A stretch of 64,000 nt of DNA from JAFDYH01 sp049840875 (lineage in GTDB: Bacteria; Bacteroidota; Bacteroidia; Chitinophagales; Chitinophagaceae): positions 124,001 to 188,000 of the forward strand of contig JASGJE010000002.1 of assembly GCA_049840875.1 (NCBI GenBank). The letters run 5' to 3'. This document shows positions 51,083-60,597 of this stretch, in pieces (within the stretch, counting starts at the first letter, position 1; the number at the start of each line of letters is the position of its first letter). The notes under the pieces are model-generated. The model made no database searches, was not told the origin of the DNA, and saw only the letters and a program-made list of their open reading frames with translations. Position numbers and translations under genes: made by a program.

Positions 51083-52459
51083 ATGACAAAAAATTTACTT
51101 TTTTTGATCGGGTACTTTTTATTTCTTATTCAAAGCAATGCGCAATTGCCTAATTGCCCACAGCAACCCGGGCAGATTCCAAACTTTTCAGGAATACCTT
51201 CACAAGTCAACCCAGCTAATCTTAACCAGGTAATTACAAATGACGGCACCTATTCAGTGGGGGAAGTATTCCGTTATACCAACGCAGTAACGATACCGAC
51301 AAACATCAATGCCTTTATTTATATTGAGGCAGCAGAAAATGCTACCATACAAAATTTCGATAACAATGGCGCTGGTTTAGCAGCCAGGTTTCAACCAACC
51401 ATTCGGCCAAATCCCGCTAACTTAACTTCGGCTACACAAGAAGGTTGGATTCAGTTCAGAATAGAATTTCGCTACAATGGTGGTTCCATGGCTGGCCAAC
51501 TAATCAATCTTTCTCCCGGTTTACAATTTCGTCATTTCGATATTGACGGGTTTACGCATGGATCAACTGGTTATTTCCGTGAAACAGGATGGACTACAGG
51601 CCAGGCAGGTGCTTATTTAATTGCACCAACTAATCTGACAGATGGAGGTGCTGTGACCGATGCCGGTCCGCCTAATCCTACAACATGGCGAAAAATTCTT
51701 GGCCAAACTTCTGAGCATGATGGGCCATCCAGCGATGCGAATGTTACTTACACTTCACAATTTGGTCCGGTGAATACAATACGCTTCAGAGCCGGGTATA
51801 TTTTTGTAAAAGGGAATGGTGGAAATATCAACAACCAGGTAGCAAGAGAATATGGTATCGAATTTGGCTGTTTTGATCTTACTAATAATATTCTTTTGCC
51901 TGTTAAACTGGAAAATTTCAGCGGCGTATATAATAGCGATAAGGTGAAATTGAACTGGGTTACTTCATCAGAAATAGATTTTTCACGCTTCGAAGTGGAA
52001 CGATCGCTCAATGGAACTGATTATAAAGAAGCGGGTATTGTATTTGCGAATGGAAGCTCAACTTCGACTTCGAAGTATGAATTTCCTGATGACGTTTCTT
52101 CTCTCAATTCTCCGATTGTTTATTACAGGTTGAAAATGGTAAATGATAACGAAACTTTTTCTTATAGTTCTGTTGTGATCATTCGGAAAGAAACAAATGC
52201 AAGTGCAGGCGTTTCTGTTTTCCCTAATCCTTCTTCGGGAAATACAGTCCAATTAAGAATCTCGTCTCAATCAGCCGATATTGCGGAAATAAGTGTGTTT
52301 GATCTGAATGGTAAAATGCTGAACAGGCAATTGCAACCGGTAAGTATTGGAAACAACAGTATAACAGTAAAATTGCCAATTGCACAAAACGGCGTTTATA
52401 CAATGCGAATTAGCAGCGGAGATAAAATTCAATTTCTAAAATTTACTATTGCCAAATAG
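51083..52459 (+). CDS. Secreted protein with T9SS type A sorting domain
   Basis: 458 residues from the ATG at 51083. Residues 1-20 are a signal peptide ending QSNAQ. The middle (~residues 25-280) is a beta-rich domain of unknown family. PVKLENFSGVYNSDKVKLNW then begins the stalk domain typical of T9SS cargo, and the end VSVFPNPSSGNTVQLRI, EISVFDLNGKML, GVYTMRISSGDK is the Por-secretion C-terminal sorting domain. It is exported across the outer membrane by the type IX system and probably surface-attached. Function of the passenger is unknown. Confidence 0.88.
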   Translation: MTKNLLFLIGYFLFLIQSNAQLPNCPQQPGQIPNFSGIPSQVNPANLNQVITNDGTYSVGEVFRYTNAVTIPTNINAFIYIEAAENATIQNFDNNGAGLAARFQPTIRPNPANLTSATQEGWIQFRIEFRYNGGSMAGQLINLSPGLQFRHFDIDGFTHGSTGYFRETGWTTGQAGAYLIAPTNLTDGGAVTDAGPPNPTTWRKILGQTSEHDGPSSDANVTYTSQFGPVNTIRFRAGYIFVKGNGGNINNQVAREYGIEFGCFDLTNNILLPVKLENFSGVYNSDKVKLNWVTSSEIDFSRFEVERSLNGTDYKEAGIVFANGSSTSTSKYEFPDDVSSLNSPIVYYRLKMVNDNETFSYSSVVIIRKETNASAGVSVFPNPSSGNTVQLRISSQSADIAEISVFDLNGKMLNRQLQPVSIGNNSITVKLPIAQNGVYTMRISSGDKIQFLKFTIAK

Positions 52460-52481
52460 AACTCTATAAGTTTTAGTAAAG

Positions 52482-52513
52482 GGGGCTGACAGTAAAAAGT
52501 CAGTCCTTTTTAT
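52482..52513 (+). terminator. Terminator after the T9SS protein gene
   Basis: GGGCTGAC, loop AGTAAAAA, GTCAGTCC, then TTTTTA. Confidence 0.8.
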
Positions 52514-52590
52514 TTATAAAAAATGGGTTTAAAAGATATGTTTTAAAATTCGACCTAATTGATTAAATTTCGGATATTGTCACCGGGAAT

Positions 52591-53373
52591 ATGAGCAAGT
52601 TGCTGAACAAAATAAAAAGAATCCGCATTGTCAGGTCGATTGTGTATGCAATTGCGGGATCGTTTTCGTACCCGGGTTTGGTATGGGTTAACAAACTAAA
52701 AATTTCAGGTACCGAGCATATTGAAAACCTTCCCAAAGAAAATGTTTTGTTTGTCAGCAATCATCAGACTTATTTCGCTGACGTAATTTCCTTCCTGCAT
52801 GTATTTTGCGCCGTTAAATGGGGCAAGAAAAATAAACTTGGTATTCCTTATTATCTTCTCTGGCCTTATACAAATGTGCATTATGTAGGCGCCGCTACCA
52901 CACTGGAGAAAAGTTGGTTAACCCGTTTCTTTTCTTTAGCTGGGGCGATACCGGTAAAACGAACCTGGAATAGTGATTCAGGTGAAGTGAGAAAAGGCCT
53001 GGAAACCGCTGATTTCCGCAACATTGAAAAAGCATTAGAATCAAGTTGGGTTATCACATTTCCGCAAGGCACTACTAAACCTTTTGCACCGGGAAGAAAA
53101 GGGACTGCGCTCACAATAAAGAGAGCAAAACCGATTGTTGTACCAATTGTGATCACCGGTTTTAACCATGCATTTGATAAAAAAGGATTACGTTTCAGAA
53201 AAAAGGGAACACAACTGACTATCACATTTAAACCTCCAATGGATATCGATTATACTGCACCTGCAGACCAAATATTGGAAGAAGTAATGGATGCTATTGA
53301 ACAAAGCAAATCCTTTATGCCGAAATTGTCTTCAATGGCTTCTGGTGTAAGTGAAGTGAAACAAAACGCCTGA
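52591..53373 (+). CDS. 1-acyl-glycerol-3-phosphate acyltransferase-like protein
   Basis: 260 residues, ATG start. Block I is VSNHQTYFADVISF (His and Asp five apart), block III is FPQGTTKPFAPGRKG (Gln instead of the usual Glu in FPEGT), followed by VVPIVITGFNHAF. The family is LPLAT/PlsC-like and the variant motifs are consistent with a Bacteroidota-specific branch, perhaps for ornithine or glycine lipids. That substrate is inference. Convergent with the thioesterase gene, 37 bases apart. Confidence 0.78.
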   Translation: MSKLLNKIKRIRIVRSIVYAIAGSFSYPGLVWVNKLKISGTEHIENLPKENVLFVSNHQTYFADVISFLHVFCAVKWGKKNKLGIPYYLLWPYTNVHYVGAATTLEKSWLTRFFSLAGAIPVKRTWNSDSGEVRKGLETADFRNIEKALESSWVITFPQGTTKPFAPGRKGTALTIKRAKPIVVPIVITGFNHAFDKKGLRFRKKGTQLTITFKPPMDIDYTAPADQILEEVMDAIEQSKSFMPKLSSMASGVSEVKQNA

Positions 53374-53410
53374 TATTTCAATAAAGATTCAGAAAACTGT
53401 TCTCTTCAAT

Positions 53411-53923
53411 CTAATCTTTTATAAACAAAGCCTTCAACTCTACCGCATCATCTGGTTTCATTTTACCTCCAAGAATAAGCCGTATCTGTCGTCGTCTCAA
53501 TGCTCCATCGAAGAGGCGTATTTCTTCAGCACTTTCGGGTTTTAGTTCTGGTACCGGCTGCGGCTTACTGTTTTCATCCAGCGATACAAATGTATAATAC
53601 GCCTCATTGCTCTTATACTTGATTCGTTTCTTTAAATCTTCACCCCAAACCTTCATATGCACTTCCATAGATGTATTGAATGCACGGGAAACCTGTGCTT
53701 CGATATGAACCACATTACCAAGGCGTATTGGATTTTCAAATGAAATATTATCAACCGAAGCTGTAACTACGGGTGCATTACAATGTTTTTGTGCCGAAAG
53801 AGCAGCGGCAATATCCATCCAGTACATCAGGCGTCCGCCCATCAGGTTGCCGAATACATTTGTGTCATTCGGTAAAACTAATTCGGTCATTATGATCAGG
53901 CTTTCTGTCGATTTCTTTTCCAT
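53411..53923 (-). CDS. Acyl-CoA thioesterase (hotdog fold, YciA-like)
   Basis: 170 residues from the ATG at 53923. The hotdog motif is LPNDTNVFGNLMGGRLMYWMDIAAALSAQKHC, with the catalytic Asp/Asn region, followed by VTASVDNISFENPIRLGNVV. It hydrolyses acyl-CoA in the cytosol. The C-terminal ~50 residues are an extension with GALRRRQIRLILGG. A -7 box (TATCTTTG on the minus strand, ~30 bases upstream) can serve as promoter. Confidence 0.88.
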   Translation of the reverse strand: MEKKSTESLIIMTELVLPNDTNVFGNLMGGRLMYWMDIAAALSAQKHCNAPVVTASVDNISFENPIRLGNVVHIEAQVSRAFNTSMEVHMKVWGEDLKKRIKYKSNEAYYTFVSLDENSKPQPVPELKPESAEEIRLFDGALRRRQIRLILGGKMKPDDAVELKALFIKD

Positions 53924-53970
53924 AGTGTATTTTGAACAAAGATAAAAGCAGGATAGCAATTCACGGTTTC

Positions 53971-54000
53971 TTTGCAATCGTGTAATAGTGCTTATTTTTG
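53971..54000 (+). promoter_or_regulatory. Promoter of the proline dehydrogenase gene
   Basis: TTTG at 53971-53974, 18 bases, TATTTTTG at 53993-54000. The ATG is ten bases further, so the message is nearly leaderless. Confidence 0.65.
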
Positions 54001-54009
54001 ACCGCTTAA

Positions 54010-55246
54010 ATGATTCACATGGAGATGGAGCCTGTTATTTCGTTTGATAATACAGAATTTGCTTTTGAATATAAATCCGATAAAGAGCTGAAAAAAGCTC
54101 ACTTTCTTTTTTCGTCGATGAGTCGTTCATGGCTCGTGGGTATGGGAGTGAAAATAACGCCATGGGCAATTAAAAGTGGTCTGCCGGTTAATGGAATCAT
54201 ACGTAATACAATCTTTGCGCAATTTGTAGGCGGAGAAACGCTGGAAGAAACGGCAGTTGTTGCAAAAAAACTGGGTGAATACAATGTCGAAGTGATTCTC
54301 GATTATGGAGTAGAGGGCAAAGAGGGAGAAGAGAATTTCGATCTTGCCTGCGAAGAATTTATCCGCGTTATCAATTACGCCGCATCACAACCGAATATAC
54401 CTTTCATGAGTATAAAGGTTACCGGCTTTGCCCGTTTTGCATTGCTCGAAAAATTAGATGCAATGATGACTGCTGATACCAGAACGTTGATGACACGGTA
54501 TATGAAAGCAATCGAAAATCTTTCTGCCGAAGAAAAAGAAGAATGGAGCAGGGTGAAAGAACGTATGGCACGTATTTGCGAAACAGCAGCACAGAAGAAG
54601 ATAGGAGTATTGGTAGATGCGGAAGAAACATGGATACAGGATCCTGTAGATGCGTTGACTATACTAATGATGGATACATACAACAAAGATCGCGTTGTTG
54701 TTTATAATACCATTCAATTATACAGGCATGACAGGTTGAAGTTCCTGATCGATTCGCATGAAGCTGCCGTGCAGCGGAATTTTATACTTGGTGCAAAATG
54801 TGTTCGCGGGGCTTATATGGAAAAGGAAAGAAAAAGGGCAATCGAAAAGAGTTATTCATCGCCGATACAGCCGGATAAAGAATCAACGGAACCGGGACTA
54901 TAATGCCAGTATTGAATTTTGTATAAAACATCTTGATCGTATAGGCCTTATCGTTGCCTCACATAATGAGTATAGTAACCTATACGCGACACAATTGCTT
55001 CAACAAAATAGCTATTCATTTAATCATCCTCATATTCACTTTAGCCAGCTTTACGGGATGAGTGACAATATTACCTTCAACCTCGCCCATGCGGGATGTA
55101 GTGTGAGCAAATATTTGCCTTTTGGCCCTATCAAAGATGTAGTTCCCTATCTTATGCGGCGGGCGCAAGAGAATACATCTGTGAAGGGGCAGACCGGCCG
55201 TGAACTCGGCCTGATCAGGAAAGAATTACAGCGGCGCAGGTCGTAG
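54010..55246 (+). pseudogene. Proline dehydrogenase, broken by a +1 frameshift
   Basis: From the ATG at 54010 the first frame covers SIKVTGFARFALLEKLD, VLVDAEETWIQDPVDALT, YNTIQLYRHDRLKFL and LGAKCVRGAYMEKERK, the FAD-binding barrel of proline dehydrogenase, and then stops at 54901-54903. The rest (NRDYNASIEFCIKHL, GLIVASHNEYSN, FSQLYGMSDNITFNLA, YLPFGPIKDVVPYLMRRAQE) continues in the next frame to 55246. Removing one G of the GG at 54888-54889 restores one reading frame of ~411 codons. The enzyme oxidises proline to P5C. Either a recent mutation or a sequencing error; all catalytic blocks are preserved, which favours an error or very young mutation. Confidence 0.85.
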
Positions 55247-55439
55247 CCCATCTCATGTGAATTAATATTATAGTCTTTAACATTCCTGAAATTACCTTCT
55301 GGTACTATTGTTGAGTATAATTTCCCCGGCTTTCTACTCCACACCGGCATTTAATTGTTAACGTTTTATTAGAGGTTATTGTAAATCAGCTTTACCTAAA
55401 TTTTAAAACTTGTTATTGTCCGTTAGCTTTTTTTCGATC

Positions 55440-56651
55440 GTGAAAGATTACGTGGGTATACTTCTTTCCATTTGCTTACCGGTAATTGTGTTATCGGCGG
55501 GCTTGGTTGTTTGGTTACATTACCGACAGAAAAAAAGAAAAGCTGCACTTGCAGCATTAGATTCTTCCAAATATTCAGCCACGTTTCCCTTGTCAGTTAC
55601 TGCACCTGCAGACGAAGTTTCATTATCGCCGTTAGCGCAAGAAGATAAAATAGGGTTGGTAAAAGAATGCAGAAAACAGCTTTCAAGAAGTAAGGCTAAA
55701 TATCTCGCATTAAAGCATGACTTTAATGCTACGCAAAAAAATATAGCGCAATCCGAAAACGAATCACCAGCAAACTTTGACCATATGGAAAATCTTAACG
55801 AGAAAATTGCTGTTTATGAAAAGCAAATCCAGGATTTGCAAAATAAATTGGAAGTATTAGAAACGGTAATTCCTGTACAGGATGAAGCTTATTTTTTAAG
55901 GCAGGCACTACGTGAGAAAGATGATGAAATTACTTTTCTGAAACAACAGTCGGGAATAGCGACAAGTGATACGCCTAGATCAGATGGGTTTAATTTCGAG
56001 AACCTGACTGCAACGAATGACAAGATTAACAATGAATATGTCCGCAAAATAGAACAATTACAATCTGAGAAAGCCGAAGCTGATAGAAAGTTGAGTGAGC
56101 AGGATTATATCAGGGAAGCTTACACACAAAGCAAATTGCAGGTTGAATTTCTGCAGAATCAACTGGAAGAGAGAATTAAAAATTATAATCACGCAGAGCA
56201 AAAAACAAAAGAACTATCTAAATCATTGCAAGAAGCGCTGGCAAAAGCTGGAGAGTATGAAGGTAAAGTCGCATTTTTAACGCAGCAATCCGAATCAAAA
56301 TATCACGAATTGGAGCATCTTCAGTTTAATTCAGATCAGAAAGATGCAGAAATACATCGGACAAAAGAAGAGCTGCAAACAAGGACTTCACAGGTAACTC
56401 ACCTGGAAAATTTGCTGGCAGAGATAAAAGAGCAAAATAGTATGTTGAATATATCTTTTACAGAAAGCCAAAATTCTATTTCGATATTAAAAGAACAACT
56501 GGCGAGGGAACAACAACACATTCACCAGATGGAAGATAACCTACTCAAAAACCGGCAGTTATTTGAGCGTATTTACAGAGACCTTGAATCATCTGCTGCG
56601 ATGTATGAACAGGAAAATTCGCAACAAGCAATGATCAAGTCGCTGTACTGA
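55440..56651 (+). CDS. Membrane-anchored coiled-coil protein
   Basis: 403 residues from GTG 55440. TTG at 55410 would add ten. No ATG is available. Residues ~4-25 (YVGILLSICLPVIVLSAGLVVWL) are one membrane segment, then a basic stretch (HYRQKKRKAA). From residue ~80 to the end it is continuous heptad-type coiled coil, rich in Glu/Gln/Lys (KIAVYEKQIQDLQNKLEVLE, SEKAEADRKLSEQDYIREAY). No named family recognised. A structural or scaffolding role at the inner membrane is likely. Confidence 0.7.
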   Translation: MKDYVGILLSICLPVIVLSAGLVVWLHYRQKKRKAALAALDSSKYSATFPLSVTAPADEVSLSPLAQEDKIGLVKECRKQLSRSKAKYLALKHDFNATQKNIAQSENESPANFDHMENLNEKIAVYEKQIQDLQNKLEVLETVIPVQDEAYFLRQALREKDDEITFLKQQSGIATSDTPRSDGFNFENLTATNDKINNEYVRKIEQLQSEKAEADRKLSEQDYIREAYTQSKLQVEFLQNQLEERIKNYNHAEQKTKELSKSLQEALAKAGEYEGKVAFLTQQSESKYHELEHLQFNSDQKDAEIHRTKEELQTRTSQVTHLENLLAEIKEQNSMLNISFTESQNSISILKEQLAREQQHIHQMEDNLLKNRQLFERIYRDLESSAAMYEQENSQQAMIKSLY

Positions 56652-56722
56652 TACGAAGTATTTAGGATAACTCTTTATAAAATTATTTATTCTGCTACTC
56701 TTTCTCATTCATCCAAACAGCA

Positions 56723-57211
56723 TCAGACCATTTGTAACAATGAGAGATATTCCCTGCTCTGATATTGTGTCAATCCCGGTGAGATATGTTTTTTCCAAAG
56801 GCTTGCTAAATCATTTGTTGATTTCAGTTGGTCGATTTCGGGAAGTACTTTACTGGTGATAATTTCAGCAATTTCTTGTTGTGCTCTCAATGCCGATTCT
56901 TCAGTATCAATCGTCCACCACTTCTCCTGGTTCAGCCCTGCATAATCACCGATGTTTTTAACGTAATGACGTTGAAGATAACCCGGGATGCTCATGTCAT
57001 CGAGATATGTGAGTTTTGATGACGCAATTTCGATATTCACCGTAGTGTTCAGGGAATCTGCAGTTGAGTCATTACGGTTTTGTACACAAATGAAATAAGT
57101 GAGGTCTTTGTTGGAAAAGGAAAAGATGTTTTGGCTTTTTTTGAAACGTCTTGGTTTCAAAACGGTGTTTAGCTTTTCAAGAAGTTGCTTCTTGAAGACG
57201 GAGGACTTCAT
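56723..57211 (-). CDS. DUF4304-like protein
   Basis: 162 residues from the ATG at 57211. FKKQLLEKLNTVLKPRRFKKSQNIFSF, then YFICVQNRNDSTADSLNTTVNIEIA, agrees with DUF4304, a family of unknown function. No catalytic residue or signal peptide. Divergent from thyA with ~160 bases between. Confidence 0.7.
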   Translation of the reverse strand: MKSSVFKKQLLEKLNTVLKPRRFKKSQNIFSFSNKDLTYFICVQNRNDSTADSLNTTVNIEIASSKLTYLDDMSIPGYLQRHYVKNIGDYAGLNQEKWWTIDTEESALRAQQEIAEIITSKVLPEIDQLKSTNDLASLWKKHISPGLTQYQSREYLSLLQMV

Positions 57212-57373
57212 AGTGTTAGCTTTATTTATAGTGTTTCGGATAGCGAAATCAAATGTAGCGAATCCTGCTGAGAAAAGGAACATCGTCGGTAAAGTTTTAA
57301 ACGGGAGTGAGTTTCCCCCAATATCTGAACAAGTTAAATCCCGCAAAATTGATATTCAGGGTAACTTGCACCT

Positions 57374-58168
57374 ATGCATCAGTACTTAGATATTCTCCGG
57401 CATATTCTTGACAAAGGCGTTTATAAAAGTGATCGTACTGGCACTGGTACAACGAGTTGTTTTGGATATCAGATGCGGTTCGATTTGAGTGAGGGTTTTC
57501 CCCTCGTAACTACCAAGAAACTCCATGTGAAAAGTATCATTCATGAGTTGCTATGGTTTTTGAAGGGCGAAACCAACATTGCTTACCTGAAAGAGAACGG
57601 CGTAAGGATCTGGGATGAATGGGCAGATGAAAATGGAGATCTCGGCCCGGTTTATGGCAAGCAATGGCGTAGTTGGGAAGGCGCAGATGGTAAAGTGGTC
57701 GATCAGATTACTGAACTGGTTCAGCAGATAAAAAAGAATCCGGATAGCCGTCGTTTAATCATCAGTGCATGGAATGTTGCCGATTTGCCAAAGATGGCCT
57801 TAATGCCTTGCCATACTATTTTCCAGTTTTATGTTGCGAGCGGTAAATTAAGTTGCCAGTTGTATCAGCGAAGCGCTGATGTTTTTTTAGGGGTTCCATT
57901 TAATATTGCTTCTTATGCTTTGCTGACGATGATGATTGCGCAGGTTTGCGATCTGCAACCTGGTGAATTCATTCACACGTTCGGCGATGTACATATCTAC
58001 AGTAATCACATGGACCAGGTAAAATTGCAATTGAGCCGCGAACCATTTCCTTTACCGCAAATGAAATTGAATCCCGCTGTGAAGAATATTTTCGATTTTA
58101 AGTACGAAGATTTTAAACTTGAAAATTATCAAAGTCATCCGGCGATAAAGGCTGAGGTAGCGGTGTAG
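57374..58168 (+). CDS. thyA: Thymidylate synthase
   Basis: 264 residues, ATG start, the same length as E. coli ThyA. RTGTGTTSCFGYQMRFDLSE, FPLVTTKKLHVKSIIHELLW, the catalytic Cys in LMPCHTIFQFYV, YQRSADVFLGVPFNIASYA and HIYSNHMDQVKLQLSR are diagnostic. It makes dTMP from dUMP and methylene-THF, giving DHF that the next gene's product recycles. Confidence 0.98.
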   Translation: MHQYLDILRHILDKGVYKSDRTGTGTTSCFGYQMRFDLSEGFPLVTTKKLHVKSIIHELLWFLKGETNIAYLKENGVRIWDEWADENGDLGPVYGKQWRSWEGADGKVVDQITELVQQIKKNPDSRRLIISAWNVADLPKMALMPCHTIFQFYVASGKLSCQLYQRSADVFLGVPFNIASYALLTMMIAQVCDLQPGEFIHTFGDVHIYSNHMDQVKLQLSREPFPLPQMKLNPAVKNIFDFKYEDFKLENYQSHPAIKAEVAV

Positions 58169-58172
58169 AGAG

Positions 58173-58249
58173 ATGGTCAATGGTCAATGGTCAATGGTCA
58201 ATGGTCAATGGTCAATGGTCAATGGTCAATGGTCAATGGTCAATGGTCA
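58173..58249 (+). repeat. Tandem repeat (ATGGTCA) x 11
   Basis: Eleven exact head-to-tail copies of the 7-mer ATGGTCA, from 4 bases after the thyA stop, ending 54 bases before folA. The array reads through as M-V-N-G-Q-W-S units (21 bases) but joins no gene. Confidence 0.95.
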
Positions 58250-58303
58250 TATAATTTTAGGCGACGCAAGTTATAGTTTTTTAATTTTTTTTGAATTACT
58301 CTT

Positions 58304-58798
58304 ATGCACGTTTCCCTTGTTGTAGCAGCAGCAGATAATAATGCGATTGGAAAAGATCAGCAGTTGCTCTGGTGTTTGCCAAATGATATGAAATTCTTCA
58401 AGAACAGAACATGGGGAATGGTGGTGGTGATGGGACGGAAAACTCTCGAAGCTTTAGGAAAACCATTGAAAGGCCGCAAGAATATTGTAATTACAAAAAA
58501 TAAAAACTTCAGCGCTGACGATGTTATAAAAGTGGAGAGCCTGAGCGATGCTTTTTTTGTAGCCAAAGAGATGGATGTAAAAGAAGTATTTGTTATTGGC
58601 GGTGGTGAAATTTACAAACTTGCATTACCAAAAGCAGATCGGATTTATATCACACGTGTTCATGCTAATCCTGATGATGCAGACACCTATTTTCCCGAGT
58701 TCAGTGAGGCGGATTGGAAAATGACCAGCCGTAAAGATTATGATGCTGATGAAAAGCATGTTTATAGTTATTCATTCCAGGTGTGGGAGAGGAAGTGA
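58304..58798 (+). CDS. folA: Dihydrofolate reductase
   Basis: 164 residues, ATG start. VAAADNNAIGKDQQLLWCLPNDMKFFKNRT with the catalytic Asp in the NDMKFF helix, VVVMGRKTLEALGKPLKGR and VFVIGGGEIYKLAL are diagnostic. It reduces DHF to THF. Together with thyA it forms the dTMP cycle pair, and the two are probably one transcript through the tandem repeat. Upstream of the ATG is an A/T-rich leader. Confidence 0.96.
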   Translation: MHVSLVVAAADNNAIGKDQQLLWCLPNDMKFFKNRTWGMVVVMGRKTLEALGKPLKGRKNIVITKNKNFSADDVIKVESLSDAFFVAKEMDVKEVFVIGGGEIYKLALPKADRIYITRVHANPDDADTYFPEFSEADWKMTSRKDYDADEKHVYSYSFQVWERK

Positions 58799-58800
58799 AA

Positions 58801-58818
58801 TCCTGATAGCTATCGGGA
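58801..58818. repeat. Palindrome of the CCGATAGCTATCGG family, one mismatch
   Basis: TCCTGATAGCTATCGGGA directly follows the folA stop. It may serve as the 3' hairpin of the transcript. Confidence 0.7.
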
Positions 58819-58919
58819 AAACAATTAAAAGTGAAAACGTATCCTTAAGATCTGATAAAATAGAATTTTATTAGAAGTAATTCTTCTCGTAATACTTTGT
58901 TTAATATTCATTTTACTTC

Positions 58920-59717
58920 GTGTACAATTCATTTCAGTTAGCAATAAAATATTTTCGTTATTACTTCACGGCTCTGAATGGGAGAGGCCATGGTATGCAT
59001 TCTCCTTTTATTTTTTCGTTGATTACTAAAGTGCTGAATGACCAGCAACAATACCCTGCGTACAAATTAGTGGAGCAGCTACGAAAACAATTACTTCAAA
59101 ACGAAACGGAGATTAATGTAGAAGATTTTGGCGCTGGTTCATCAATTGATAAAACGAATAAACGAAGAGTATCTTCCATTGCAAAGAATGCTGCCAAATC
59201 AAAAAAATATGGTCAGCTATTATACAGAATGGTTCAATATTATAAGCCGCAAACCATTCTTGAATTGGGTACTTCGTTAGGTATTACAAGCTCATATTTA
59301 GCTATGGCGAATGATTCTACGCAGGTAACAACAATGGAAGGCTCCCCTGAAATTCTTTCTATTGCAAAAAATAATTTCAGTGAACTACAACTTAAAAATA
59401 TAATCACTATTGAAGGTGATTTTGATGAAACTTTAAACGATACACTTCAAAACCATAGAACGATTGACTTTGCTTTCCTGGATGGTAATCACCGCGAGGA
59501 ACCGACTATTCGTTATTTTAATTTGATTGCAGATAAGATCAATAATAATTCAATTGTTGTGGTCGACGATATCCATTGGAGCGCAGGTATGGAAGCAGCG
59601 TGGCAGGCCATAAAAAATCACGCTTCGGTAAAATGCTCTGTTGATTTGTTTTTTATTGGTATAATTTTCTTTCGTGAAGAGTTTCATGAAAAACAGCATT
59701 TCACAATACGGTTTTAA
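58920..59717 (+). CDS. Class I SAM-dependent methyltransferase
   Basis: 265 residues. Starts at GTG 58920; the next ATG lies inside the conserved region. Motif I is ILELGTSLGITSSYLAMA, followed by VTTMEGSPEILSIAKNNF and DFAFLDGNHREEPTIRYF, as in O-methyltransferase-like (Methyltransf_24) proteins. Substrate unknown. Its last 32 bases overlap the start of the esterase gene, so they are coupled. Confidence 0.83.
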   Translation: MYNSFQLAIKYFRYYFTALNGRGHGMHSPFIFSLITKVLNDQQQYPAYKLVEQLRKQLLQNETEINVEDFGAGSSIDKTNKRRVSSIAKNAAKSKKYGQLLYRMVQYYKPQTILELGTSLGITSSYLAMANDSTQVTTMEGSPEILSIAKNNFSELQLKNIITIEGDFDETLNDTLQNHRTIDFAFLDGNHREEPTIRYFNLIADKINNNSIVVVDDIHWSAGMEAAWQAIKNHASVKCSVDLFFIGIIFFREEFHEKQHFTIRF

Positions 59718-60516
59718 TAAACACCTATTCGGATGTGTTTTTTATCTTTTTCTCTCATGTTATACATTAAGCTCTTTCTCTCAGGATTTTTCGCAGTATC
59801 GCAAAGAAGTATTTTTGAATAACGAGCAACGACTGCAGTATCGTTTGTTATACCCGCAGAACTTTGACTCGTCCCGTAAATATCCATTATTGATCTTTCT
59901 GCACGGTGCATTCGAGAAGGGAGATGACAACGAATCGCAATTGACTATTGGTGGCGAATTTTTTCTGAAAGAAGAAAACAGGCAAAACTTTCCCGCATTT
60001 ATTCTCTTTCCGCAATGTCCATCAAATGATTTATGGGCTTATTTCGAGACTATATTGGATTCATCTTCCGGCAATGTGCGGAAGTGGTATTTCCCGTTTA
60101 GAAAAAATCCAACCAGGATAACCGGTCTTCTACATACGCTTATCGATAGTTTGTCGCAGCACTCGTTTATTGACAAAGACAGAATTTACATTGGCGGGTT
60201 GTCGCAAGGAGCTATGGGAGTTTATGATCTGATAGCGAGATGGCCGGATGTATTTGCAGCCGGCTTTTCGATTTGCGGAGCTGGATCTGTAAATACCGCA
60301 CGGAATTTCGCGGGTAAAACATCGTTATGGATTTTTCATGGGGACAAAGACGATGTAGTGCCCATCGATTTTTCACGGCATTACTATAGTCGTTTACAAA
60401 AACTAAAAAGCGATGTGAAATACACGGAATATCCAGGTGTATTTCACAATAGTTGGGTGAATGCATTCCGTGAACAGGATTTATTAGTATGGCTTTTTAG
60501 TCACTCAAAAAAATAA
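59686..60516 (+). CDS. Secreted alpha/beta-hydrolase (esterase-like)
   Basis: 276 residues from the ATG at 59686. A GTG at 59674 is possible. Signal peptide of ~31 residues (FGCVFYLFLSCYTLSSFSQ). LLIFLHGAFEKGDDNE (oxyanion region), IYIGGLSQGAMGVYDLI (nucleophile Ser in G-x-S-x-G), FHGDKDDVVPIDFS (Asp) and YPGVFHNSW (His) complete the triad. Similar to PHB-depolymerase/dienelactone-hydrolase-like 'phospholipase' annotated in Bacteroidota. Probably periplasmic ester or glycan-ester hydrolysis. Confidence 0.83.
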   Translation: MKNSISQYGFNKHLFGCVFYLFLSCYTLSSFSQDFSQYRKEVFLNNEQRLQYRLLYPQNFDSSRKYPLLIFLHGAFEKGDDNESQLTIGGEFFLKEENRQNFPAFILFPQCPSNDLWAYFETILDSSSGNVRKWYFPFRKNPTRITGLLHTLIDSLSQHSFIDKDRIYIGGLSQGAMGVYDLIARWPDVFAAGFSICGAGSVNTARNFAGKTSLWIFHGDKDDVVPIDFSRHYYSRLQKLKSDVKYTEYPGVFHNSWVNAFREQDLLVWLFSHSKK

Positions 60517-60597
60517 TTTTACCCTCTCTCTATTGACACACTAAAATCCCGATTGAAAAAATCAATATCTTCCAGCCTCAATTATTCCGGATCATCA

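Noticed and set aside
58173..58290. Open frame MVNGQWS repeated through the heptamer array
   Set aside because: It only arises from the tandem repeat, has no continuation in a domain and sits between two complete genes.
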